From Treponema sp. UBA6988 (GTDB taxonomy: Bacteria > Spirochaetota > Spirochaetia > Treponematales > Treponemataceae), in assembly GCA_002448445.1 (NCBI GenBank), contig DJYC01000102.1, forward strand, positions 1 through 23,597: a DNA stretch of 23,597 nt, given 5' to 3'. Shown in pieces: positions 13,129-20,445 of the stretch. The position numbers and the translations under genes were made by a program. The notes beneath the pieces were generated by a model. The model saw nothing but the letters and a program-made list of their open reading frames with translations, was not told where the DNA came from and did no database searches. Positions within the stretch are counted from its first letter, which is position 1; every line of letters begins with the position of its first letter.

Positions 13129-14234
13129 TTTCTTTTTTCCGCCACAAAGCCGCATTTGTTTTATTTCTATTTGCAGGAATTCTTTCTGCGGGAAAGCAGG
13201 CCTTTTGCGAGAATGCCCAGGATGAACTTGCCTCACGGAATGCCTCGCTTAACCTTGCAATGGAAGACGTAAGCCAGATTCTTATTCCCAAGGAAGTTTA
13301 CGTTGGCGACACAGCCGAACTGCGCTTTTCATTTAACGCTCCGGTGGACCTTTTTGCAGGAGTGCCGGCTGAAAAAATCAACGACGGGGAGCTTTTGCTA
13401 AGCACGGAAAATCCCGCCTTTAAGATGCAGAACTACGACGTAAAGCAAATTTCCCTGCGGTTAATAGGAAGGACATACACGCTTTCCCTTGTTTTTGTGC
13501 CCTGGGTTACAGGCAGCATAAAGTTTCCGCCCTTTGACCTTAACGCGCTGATTCACAGCGAAACAAAGGTTTCTATTCCGGCAGAGCTTGCCGACAAGCC
13601 CTTTGTGATTGAACTGCAGCCCGTGGAGGTTCTTTCGCTGGTAAAAAAATACAATGCCCTTACCCTGCGCTCCCCTCTTCCGCCCAGCCTCCTTCCCGGG
13701 ACAAATTACATCGTATGGTCACTAATAATCCTTGTGATTCTTCTTATCTTTGCAGTGATTTTTGTACTTGCAAAGTTCCCGATGATTTCTGAAAAAATCT
13801 ATTCAATAAGCGACAGCCTTGCCCATGTAAAGAATGCAAGGCAGACCAAGCACAAGATACGCGCACTTTTAAAGAAGAAATGCTCCGATGCGGAATTTGC
13901 CCAGCAGTGGCAGACCATAACAAGAAAATATCTTTCCGCAAGATTCTCCACGCCATTCAATTCAATTGCGACAAATTCCATTGCAAAAAGAATAATGAAT
14001 GTTACGGGCAACTTTATGTCCGGCGAGCAGGAGGATTCCGTTATTTCCTTAACATCCCTCTTTACCCGCACGGACTACATACGCTTTGCAAGGGACTCCA
14101 TAGACAGCCGTCTTCTTCCTGCTGAGGAACACGAAGCAGCTTTCTACCCGGGGGAAAAAGAGGTCATTGCAAAACTTACAATCGATGCCATTTCAAATCT
14201 TGAGGCAAATCCAAAAGGAGAGTTTTCGCTATGA
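13125..14234 (+). CDS. Membrane-anchored Bat-operon protein (DUF4381-like position)
   Basis: A 369-residue protein with a signal peptide (about 1-28, HKAAFVLFLFAGILSAG), an extracytoplasmic beta-rich region of about 160 residues and one membrane helix at about 195-217. After the helix comes a cytoplasmic, Lys-rich helical region (TKHKIRALLKKK). It sits where DUF4381 proteins occur in other MoxR operons and where BB0174 sits in Borrelia. I see no firm domain match; the N-terminal half may be a BatD-like beta domain. It starts with ATGA overlap on the DUF58 gene and ends with ATGA overlap on the next, so it is translationally coupled to both. Confidence 0.78.
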   Translation: MISFFRHKAAFVLFLFAGILSAGKQAFCENAQDELASRNASLNLAMEDVSQILIPKEVYVGDTAELRFSFNAPVDLFAGVPAEKINDGELLLSTENPAFKMQNYDVKQISLRLIGRTYTLSLVFVPWVTGSIKFPPFDLNALIHSETKVSIPAELADKPFVIELQPVEVLSLVKKYNALTLRSPLPPSLLPGTNYIVWSLIILVILLIFAVIFVLAKFPMISEKIYSISDSLAHVKNARQTKHKIRALLKKKCSDAEFAQQWQTITRKYLSARFSTPFNSIATNSIAKRIMNVTGNFMSGEQEDSVISLTSLFTRTDYIRFARDSIDSRLLPAEEHEAAFYPGEKEVIAKLTIDAISNLEANPKGEFSL

Positions 14235-15232
14235 TTTCCTTTGAAAACCCCGCCGCATTTTTTGCACTGCTACTCATTCCGGCACTGTTTTTTTTGCGTG
14301 CGCTAAAGATTTTCACGCCAATAACAATTCCCCTTACAATCAGCGACTGGAACGGGCCAAAGTTCAAGTGGGAAGACCCGGTAAGGAAAACATTTTCACG
14401 CATCTACCATGCCATGGCTCTCCTTGGGTTCATCTGTGCGGTTACAGCCTGGGCTTCCCCGATAATTCACAAGCAGACCAAGGTGTATTCATCAAGGGGA
14501 ACCGACATTCTCTTTGTACTGGACACAAGCCCTTCCATGGCGGCACAAGACACACCCGGAGTTACCAGACTTGAAATTGCAAAGTCCGCTATGGAGAACA
14601 TACTGAACAGCAATTCAGGCGAATGCGTTGGCATTGTGGAAATGGCAAAGGAAGCAGCACTTGTTGTTCCGCCGACCATGAAGAAGGAAGCTTTTTTTGA
14701 AAAGCTAAAGACAATCGTTCCCGGAGAGCTTGGGGACGGAACCGCAATCGGAACAGGAATAAGCTGCGCAGTCTTCCACCTTGAATCCTCCTCGGCACCC
14801 AAAAAGTGCATCGTCCTTCTGACGGACGGAGAAAATAATTCGGGAGCAATCCACCCCTATACGGCTGCCCGCCTGGCAAAGGAAAAGAACATTACGCTCT
14901 ACGTGCTTGGGCTAGGAACAAAAGGCTCAGTTCCTCTTGAATATGTTGACCCAAAGACAGGACGCGTGTATTCAGGCTTTCTTGACTCAAACTACAACTC
15001 ACAGACACTTGCCAAAATTGCATCGGAGGCCGGAGGAAAATTTTTTGAGGCAACAAGCCTTTCCTCACTGTCGCAGACCATTGACGTAATCGTAAAGAAT
15101 GAAAGCGTCGTACAGAGCTACCAGATTCACAACACGGACAAAAAATACTACACCCAGATTCTGATTGCAACGGCAGTTCTTCTGATTCTTTCAATTTTTA
15201 TCAGGACAGCCATTCTGCGGGAGGTATTATGA
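14231..15232 (+). CDS. batA: BatA-like VWA-domain membrane protein
   Basis: A 333-residue protein with membrane helices at about 9-24 and 60-76, a VWA domain, and a C-terminal helix at about 308-325 (IATAVLLILSIFIR). The metal-ion-dependent adhesion site is complete: DTSPS (D98, S100, S102), T171 in GDGTAIG and D199 in LLTDG. Bat proteins (Bacteroides aerotolerance) are linked to oxidative stress tolerance in some species and are thought to be surface or periplasmic partners of MoxR. Overlaps both neighbours by ATGA, showing tight coupling. Confidence 0.88.
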   Translation: MISFENPAAFFALLLIPALFFLRALKIFTPITIPLTISDWNGPKFKWEDPVRKTFSRIYHAMALLGFICAVTAWASPIIHKQTKVYSSRGTDILFVLDTSPSMAAQDTPGVTRLEIAKSAMENILNSNSGECVGIVEMAKEAALVVPPTMKKEAFFEKLKTIVPGELGDGTAIGTGISCAVFHLESSSAPKKCIVLLTDGENNSGAIHPYTAARLAKEKNITLYVLGLGTKGSVPLEYVDPKTGRVYSGFLDSNYNSQTLAKIASEAGGKFFEATSLSSLSQTIDVIVKNESVVQSYQIHNTDKKYYTQILIATAVLLILSIFIRTAILREVL

Positions 15233-16908
15233 ATTTTGGAATTGAACACCCACAGGCACTATATGCCCTGCTTCTGCTGATTCCATGCTATTTCCGCATG
15301 AACAAAAAATTCAGGCGGCTTATAAGGGAATTTTCCTCACAGGATTCATCCGCTGCGATGAGGGAGCACATCAAAAAAATCAAGACACGGTTTACACTGC
15401 GCATGGTCTGCGTAATATGCGCATGGGGAATGCTCATCGCATCACTTGCAGGCTTCTACTGGGGGACAGTTTCCGTCCCTATGCAAAAGAGCGGCAGGGA
15501 AGTTGCCTTCGTCTTTGACATTTCCTACAGCATGGAGGCAACCGATGCCCCGGGCGGAATGACACGCCTTGAATCAGCCGCAAACTACGCGAGCGAGCTT
15601 TTGGACCGCATGCACAACGTAAGCGTTTCCGTAGTACTTGCAAAGGGAGAGGCCACTGTCGCAATTCCCGTAACAGAAGACTACAATGCAATCCGTGCAC
15701 TCCTGTCGTCACTTTCACCAAAGCTAATAACCAGCCCGGGAACAAGCCTTGCCAACGGAATACAGGCAGCACTTTCCTCCTTTCCAAAGGAATCATCCAG
15801 GGCTTCCTGCATTTGGGTGTTTACCGATGGTGAAGAGACAGATTCCGGACTGGCACAGGTTCTTGCAAAAACAGTTGACCTGGGAATTCCGACCGCAATA
15901 ATCGGCTTTGGTTCAGAGCATGAGTCATCGGTCCTAACAGGAGACGGAACGACTTTTGTACAAACGGCACTGCGTTCCAAGGAAATTCAAAAAACAATCG
16001 AAAACGTACAGAAAAAGGCATTGAAGCAAAAATGGGCAAACCAGCCGCTTCTTATGTTTACCGATGCGTCAGAAGTCGGTTCTGCCTACAAACTGATGCA
16101 ATACATAAAGTCGGCAAACGACCATGGGGCAGCAGGAAATTCTACCGATGAAAAGGCGCCTGATGCATCCGTTGTCTACGAGGTAAAAAGCATTCCGCGC
16201 AACTCCCTCTTCACCGGGCTGGCAATATTTTTCTTTGTCCTTTCCTTTGTCTTTAGTGAATTCAACTCACTGCCCCAGCGTGCAAAAAATGCATCCGCAA
16301 AAAAGGGAGGCTTGCTTGCATCCCTTGTATTTACAATGCTCCTGACTTCCTGCGGTGGTAAATTTTCCAACGGTGCAAAAATTCTTGAAGGCCGCCTTGA
16401 CTACAACCGCAAAGACTATCAGGATGCAATAGCAAATTTTTTGGAAGCATACGACAGCGCAAAGGCTGCAGGCGACAAAACATCACAGGAATACGCGCTC
16501 TTCGGATTGGCCTCCACCTACCTCATGCAGGACGAAAACGAGTCGGCGGTAAAACGCTTCGAGCAGATAAGTTCCTCCGCCCCGGACAACATCCGCTTCT
16601 CCGTTTACTACAATACTGGAATTATCGCCCACAAAAACGGAGACTACGCAAAGGCAGCCGCAATGTTCAAAAACGCACTTGAAATTGACAGTTCAAACAT
16701 AAATGCAAAAATCAACCTGGAGCTTTCCCTTGAAGAAAATGCGGTACAGGCGCGGAAGAGCGAACAGCAGCTTGCACCGGTTACCAAAGAAAAAGAAGAG
16801 GCTTCACCTTTGGAAAGTGCAATATATTCATTATTAAGGGAGAAAGAAGCAGAGCAATGGAAAAACAGCCAACAAGATTCAGCAGAAAAAAATTCCTTGG
16901 ACTACTAA
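15229..16908 (+). CDS. batB: BatB-like VWA protein fused to a TPR lipoprotein-like module (BatB-BatC)
   Basis: A 559-residue protein. Helices at about 11-20 and 58-76 precede a VWA domain with an intact metal site (DISYS: D97, S99, S101; T172; D200 in FTDGEE). A third helix lies at about 327-342. Then comes KKGGLLASLVFTMLLTSC (358-375), which looks like a complete lipoprotein signal peptide with lipobox LTSC, in the middle of the chain. After it are TPR-type repeats, e.g. 391-432 and 458-490 (YYNTGIIAHKNGDYAKAAAMF). BatB and a TPR protein (BatC) are separate genes in many bacteria. No internal start with well-placed ribosome binding site was found, so a fused product is likely. ATGA overlap with batA; the next gene overlaps its end by 52 bases. 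Confidence 0.85.
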   Translation: MNFGIEHPQALYALLLLIPCYFRMNKKFRRLIREFSSQDSSAAMREHIKKIKTRFTLRMVCVICAWGMLIASLAGFYWGTVSVPMQKSGREVAFVFDISYSMEATDAPGGMTRLESAANYASELLDRMHNVSVSVVLAKGEATVAIPVTEDYNAIRALLSSLSPKLITSPGTSLANGIQAALSSFPKESSRASCIWVFTDGEETDSGLAQVLAKTVDLGIPTAIIGFGSEHESSVLTGDGTTFVQTALRSKEIQKTIENVQKKALKQKWANQPLLMFTDASEVGSAYKLMQYIKSANDHGAAGNSTDEKAPDASVVYEVKSIPRNSLFTGLAIFFFVLSFVFSEFNSLPQRAKNASAKKGGLLASLVFTMLLTSCGGKFSNGAKILEGRLDYNRKDYQDAIANFLEAYDSAKAAGDKTSQEYALFGLASTYLMQDENESAVKRFEQISSSAPDNIRFSVYYNTGIIAHKNGDYAKAAAMFKNALEIDSSNINAKINLELSLEENAVQARKSEQQLAPVTKEKEEASPLESAIYSLLREKEAEQWKNSQQDSAEKNSLDY

Positions 16909-18287
16909 TTTTCTGCATCAACATAATAACTTCCTCACAAGCTTTCTGCCAGGCCACAAGTTCCTCATCAGGAAAAAAACCGTCGTGGCAATATGTCCAG
17001 AGCCTTCATTTTAAGAAAGCCAAGGAATATTTTTTTACGGATGAAGAAAGCATCTTTTCCGTGGACATAGAAGGTGTTGAACCAGAGGACGTTACCGTTT
17101 TTGTAAACGATGTTCCAAAAAACGTGAGCTTTCTCTCTTCAAAAAAGGAACTGTACGTGGGCCCCAGTGACAATCCGCTTGACGACATGAAGAGGGGAAC
17201 CCACCTGGAAATCGTATTCCAGTTTATGGAAAGCGGGGTCTTCCATATATCACCAATCGACGTACGGGTAAACGGAATGTACAACCGGCTCAACTTGGAC
17301 ACCGTCCTTGTCTACGAAAACCCCAACACCGTGCAGCCGCAGATTTACCTTGAATTTGAAGACCCGTCTTTTAACGCGGCAGGAAAAAAGCTGAACGCAA
17401 GCGTAGGCGACCACGTTGCCTTTATGATGTACATAAGGTACGCAGTCCAGATTCTGAATTTCAGCTGGGAGATTCCCGAAAACTCTTTGTTTGATGACGT
17501 TAAGCGATTTCCCATAACAGAAGGAACCTCCAGCGGAAATCAGTTTTCACCTTCAGCGGTTCCTGTTGCAAAGTTTGACTGGCAGCCCCTTTCAGAAGGA
17601 GAATTCTCCCTACCCGCAATCAACATCACCGCAATAACCTATGGCGGAAAAAAAGTTGACGTTCCCTTCCCTGTTTACAAGGTCAGCGTTTCTCCAAAAA
17701 AGGAAACCCAGTACAAGACTGAGCAGGACGGAGTTTTTGGATACGCATTTTCGACACCCTTTACAGATGCAAAAAGCACCGGCTCGGAGCAAAAGGCCAA
17801 GGTTGACTTAGAAAGGCTCCTTGAGCTGCACCAAAGGGAACGTCATTCTTTCCATTTCCTTAGCAGCGCATACAAGGAACGCAGGGCGGCGGAGGATGAG
17901 TACGGAATTGCCCACGCAGAAATAGAGATAAGCGTTCCAGGTTTTATAGCGGTCTGCATAGCAAGTGCCCTGTTAATTGCAATAACGCTAATTCTCTTTC
18001 TTTCAAGAAAATTTATGGAACATAAAATTGTCCTTGTTCTAAGCATGATGGTCTCTATAGTGCTTTCAGTCACCAGTGTCTGCATGTGGTTCAAGGTGAA
18101 CAAATCATACGGCCTCTTTAAGGGCGGAAGCATAAACCCCATTCCGGAAATAAACGTGCACTCTAGCGCAAGCATTCCCCGAGGTAATGTTGTGCGCATA
18201 GAAAAAAAGACCAACGGCTGGCTTTACATACGCTACCACGAGACATACGGCTGGGTTATGGAAAGCGAGGTTCTTGTAATCAAATAA
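16857..18287 (+). CDS. BatD-like membrane protein with C-terminal SH3b domain
   Basis: A 476-residue protein with signal peptide (RKKFLGLLIFC, cleavage near residue 32) and a long beta-rich extracytoplasmic region typical of BatD-type proteins (30-350). It has two membrane helices (362-383, 390-412) and a final extracytoplasmic bacterial SH3 module (about 416-476: IPRGNVVRI, NGWLYIRY, YGWVMESEV). SH3b domains bind peptides or cell wall, so this may tie the Bat complex to peptidoglycan. The start ATG 16857 lies inside the previous gene in another frame; the 52-base overlap is unusual beside the 4-base overlaps upstream but the signal peptide supports it. BatD assignment rests on position and fold impression. 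Confidence 0.75.
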   Translation: MEKQPTRFSRKKFLGLLIFCINIITSSQAFCQATSSSSGKKPSWQYVQSLHFKKAKEYFFTDEESIFSVDIEGVEPEDVTVFVNDVPKNVSFLSSKKELYVGPSDNPLDDMKRGTHLEIVFQFMESGVFHISPIDVRVNGMYNRLNLDTVLVYENPNTVQPQIYLEFEDPSFNAAGKKLNASVGDHVAFMMYIRYAVQILNFSWEIPENSLFDDVKRFPITEGTSSGNQFSPSAVPVAKFDWQPLSEGEFSLPAINITAITYGGKKVDVPFPVYKVSVSPKKETQYKTEQDGVFGYAFSTPFTDAKSTGSEQKAKVDLERLLELHQRERHSFHFLSSAYKERRAAEDEYGIAHAEIEISVPGFIAVCIASALLIAITLILFLSRKFMEHKIVLVLSMMVSIVLSVTSVCMWFKVNKSYGLFKGGSINPIPEINVHSSASIPRGNVVRIEKKTNGWLYIRYHETYGWVMESEVLVIK

Positions 18288-18308
18288 ATAAGGAAAAGAA
18301 GGCACTGT

Positions 18309-18866
18309 ATGGATTTTGGAGACATCTTATCCCAATGGGATTCACAGCAGAAAAAAACGGTCAAGGGGCAGCAGAAAGGAATTCAAAAGTCGCACAAAAA
18401 GGCAAACGCTCCCACCAAGGAAGAAAAGGAAGCCATGAGGCAGGGCTATTCTTGGGAAGCACAGATGGAAGCGGACAACAAGCGGCACATCAACCCAATG
18501 GAACTCTGGCTTAACCGCTACGGCACTGTGGACAAGGATAAAATCTCCGACGAGGCAAAAAAAGACGAGCTTCTTCACAACAGGGAATACCTAAAGAATT
18601 TGCGGCCAGAAGCCGTCATTGACCTGCACGGCCTTACCCGAGAAGAAGCTTGGAGCAAGATGAATTCCTTTGTTACGGACTGCGCAAGAAGGGGATTCAA
18701 AAAAATTATGATAATTCATGGAAAGGGGAACCATAGCCACGGAAGCGACCCGGTGCTTGGCCAGGAAGTAAGGCTTTTTATTGAACAGGACAAGCGGCTT
18801 GGTGCATCAGGCCACCCCGACAGAAACAACGGCGGAACAGGGGCAACTTGGGTTCTTTTAAAATGA
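18309..18866 (+). CDS. Smr-domain protein
   Basis: A 185-residue protein. The N-terminal 100 residues are charged and Lys/Gln-rich. The C-terminal Smr domain has its three hallmarks: DLHGLT (105-110), IHGKG (136-140) and GGTGATWVLLK (175-185). Stand-alone Smr proteins are nucleic-acid-binding or nicking proteins, some acting on RNA during ribosome rescue; the exact role here is unknown. GAAGG stands about 7 bases before the ATG. It follows the BatD-like gene by 21 bases, so it is probably in the same transcript although not part of the Bat system in function. It converges on the next minus-strand gene with a 13-bp gap and no visible terminator. Confidence 0.88.
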   Translation: MDFGDILSQWDSQQKKTVKGQQKGIQKSHKKANAPTKEEKEAMRQGYSWEAQMEADNKRHINPMELWLNRYGTVDKDKISDEAKKDELLHNREYLKNLRPEAVIDLHGLTREEAWSKMNSFVTDCARRGFKKIMIIHGKGNHSHGSDPVLGQEVRLFIEQDKRLGASGHPDRNNGGTGATWVLLK

Positions 18867-18879
18867 CCATCACAAAGCC

Positions 18880-19899
18880 TTATAGCAAAAATCCTTTCTT
18901 CCAATGCCAGAAGGGTTTTGCAAGGACATTGCTAAAGGGCTGCTCCCGCCTAAAGTCTGGAAGCCAGCTGGTGTCGTCACTCAAATCCTGGTAGAAAAGG
19001 TATTCAAATCCGTAACCTTCAATAAGGGCACGGAGGTTTTCGTCCTCTTCCTTATTTACGAGCCTGTTCTGAAAGGCGCAAAGGGAATTTTTACGCGCCT
19101 CAAGTTCAGCGTCACTTCCTTCAAAAGGAACCGGCGTATATTGGGACATAAGAGAAATGCAGGCCTTTCCGTCCGCATGGCTTTTTAGCCAATCCAGTGT
19201 CATAACGGTATCGTCAGTCCTTCCAGGCAAAAACAAATGGCGTATTATCGTACCGCCAAGCATTTTTTCCCTAACTTCCTTGCCCCTTCCAACTTCCACA
19301 ATATTAAGCGGGGACTTTCCTATCATCCATCTTATTGCCCTCTTTGCAACCCTGGGATAGTCTTCAGCCTCAAAAAGCGACTTGCTCATGATGGGGTTGA
19401 GGGTCTTTAAATCTGGCAGCCAAATGTCCACCAAACCGTCCAAAAGCTCAAGGCTTTCCACAGATTCGTATGCGCTGGAATTCCAGGCGACGGGAATCTT
19501 TAGCCCGGCTTTTTTTGCCGCAGAAAGAAATTCCGCAAGAGCAGGAATATGGTGGCTCCCGGTTACGAGATTTATGTTTTCCGCCCCCTTGTCCTGAAGG
19601 GTAAGGCATATTCTTACAAAGTCTTCCCTGCTTACTGGACTGCCCATGCCCTGCTGGCTAATCTGATAGTTCTGGCAAAATGAGCAGCGGAGCGTGCAGC
19701 CGGTAAAAAAAATCGTTCCACTGCCGCCAAAAACGGTAACCAGAGGCTCCTCTCCAAAGTGAAGGCCCGCACTTGCAACGCGAACGGATGAATCTTCCCC
19801 GCAAAAGGCCCTCTTTCCTTCCGAGCGCCTTGCCCTGCATTCCCGGGGACACTGGCGGCATTCAGAATAAAAATCTTGGGCGCAAAAATTATCTTCCAT
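18880..19899 (-). CDS. Radical SAM protein, PflX type (COG1313-like)
   Basis: A 339-residue protein. The N-terminus has four cysteines (C14, C17, C21, C33; CRQCPREC), which may hold an extra iron-sulfur centre or zinc. The block HFGEEPLVTVFGGSGTIFF (47-65) leads into the radical SAM motif CX3CX2C at C68, C72, C75 (TGCTLRCSFCQNYQIS). These proteins resemble pyruvate formate-lyase activases, but no substrate is known for this subgroup, and no glycyl radical enzyme is adjacent. I chose ATG 19899, which leaves 16 bases after the upstream gene; a TTG at 19938 would overlap that gene and adds no conserved sequence. Probably co-transcribed with the 136-residue protein upstream. Confidence 0.85.
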   Translation of the reverse strand: MEDNFCAQDFYSECRQCPRECRARRSEGKRAFCGEDSSVRVASAGLHFGEEPLVTVFGGSGTIFFTGCTLRCSFCQNYQISQQGMGSPVSREDFVRICLTLQDKGAENINLVTGSHHIPALAEFLSAAKKAGLKIPVAWNSSAYESVESLELLDGLVDIWLPDLKTLNPIMSKSLFEAEDYPRVAKRAIRWMIGKSPLNIVEVGRGKEVREKMLGGTIIRHLFLPGRTDDTVMTLDWLKSHADGKACISLMSQYTPVPFEGSDAELEARKNSLCAFQNRLVNKEEDENLRALIEGYGFEYLFYQDLSDDTSWLPDFRREQPFSNVLAKPFWHWKKGFLL

Positions 19900-19915
19900 A
19901 AATATGCAGCCCCGC

Positions 19916-20326
19916 CTAGACAGCCTGGTTGTCCACAAAATTTTTCATCAGGCTGCTCAAAAGTTCAAGCGGCAAATCCTCGGCCTCGTAATTGGTAAGA
20001 TGGCAAAGCTGCTTCCAGTCTTCAGGAGTAAAGCATTCCGTAAACTGCCAGCTGTCTTCCACGTCCTGCAAAAGGGCCAGCATTCCCGAAAGAACTGCCA
20101 CATGCTCCTGTGTAGGCTCATCTTCCATATTTGCAGACGGCAGGATATATGCTTCTTTCCAGTAGGATGCGTAGCTGTGGGCAAGGGACTCAAGCCCCCT
20201 GTTCTGCTGCTCAAAGAAGGCGGCCATCTGGTTGCAGACCTCCTCTCCGTCATAGGCCTGGTGCTCCGCACGGTAATGCTTTTTTATCCTCTCCACATCC
20301 GAGGCAAATTTTTCTATTGAATTCAT
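19916..20326 (-). CDS. Small acidic helical protein of unknown function
   Basis: A 136-residue protein predicted to be all-helical, rich in Glu, Asp and aromatic residues (DSWQFTECFTPEDWKQLCHL). It has no signal peptide, membrane helix or motif that I recognise. It is the first gene of a two-gene minus-strand unit with the radical SAM protein, so a partner or substrate relation is possible but unproven. The ATG at 20326 lies 6 bases after a perfect TATAAT and has no Shine-Dalgarno, so it is probably translated from a leaderless message. Confidence 0.68.
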   Translation of the reverse strand: MNSIEKFASDVERIKKHYRAEHQAYDGEEVCNQMAAFFEQQNRGLESLAHSYASYWKEAYILPSANMEDEPTQEHVAVLSGMLALLQDVEDSWQFTECFTPEDWKQLCHLTNYEAEDLPLELLSSLMKNFVDNQAV

Positions 20327-20332
20327 AAGGCG

Positions 20333-20361
20333 ATTATAGCACAGGACGGGGTCTTATGAAA
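20333..20361 (-). promoter_or_regulatory. Leaderless-type promoter of the minus-strand two-gene unit
   Basis: On the minus strand: TTTCAT (20361-20356), 17-bp spacer, extended TGC-TATAAT (20338-20333), then 6 bases to the ATG at 20326. The perfect -10 and TG extension make this a confident promoter. Confidence 0.68.
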
Positions 20362-20407
20362 TAGGAAATTCAAAAGAAGATTTGCAGTTCAAAAGCGGAA
20401 TAAAAAC

Positions 20408-20436
20408 TTGAATTATTCACATTTTGATTATAAAAT
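20408..20436 (+). promoter_or_regulatory. Promoter of the GGDEF-EAL gene, probably leaderless
   Basis: TTGAAT (20408-20413), 17-bp spacer, TAAAAT (20431-20436), then 9 bases to the ATG at 20446. There is no Shine-Dalgarno. It diverges from the promoter at 20333 within a 119-bp gap. Confidence 0.55.
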
Positions 20437-20445
20437 ATTAGTAAA

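Noticed and set aside
19900..19938. TTG start for the radical SAM protein
   Set aside because: It overlaps the upstream gene and adds no family-like sequence.
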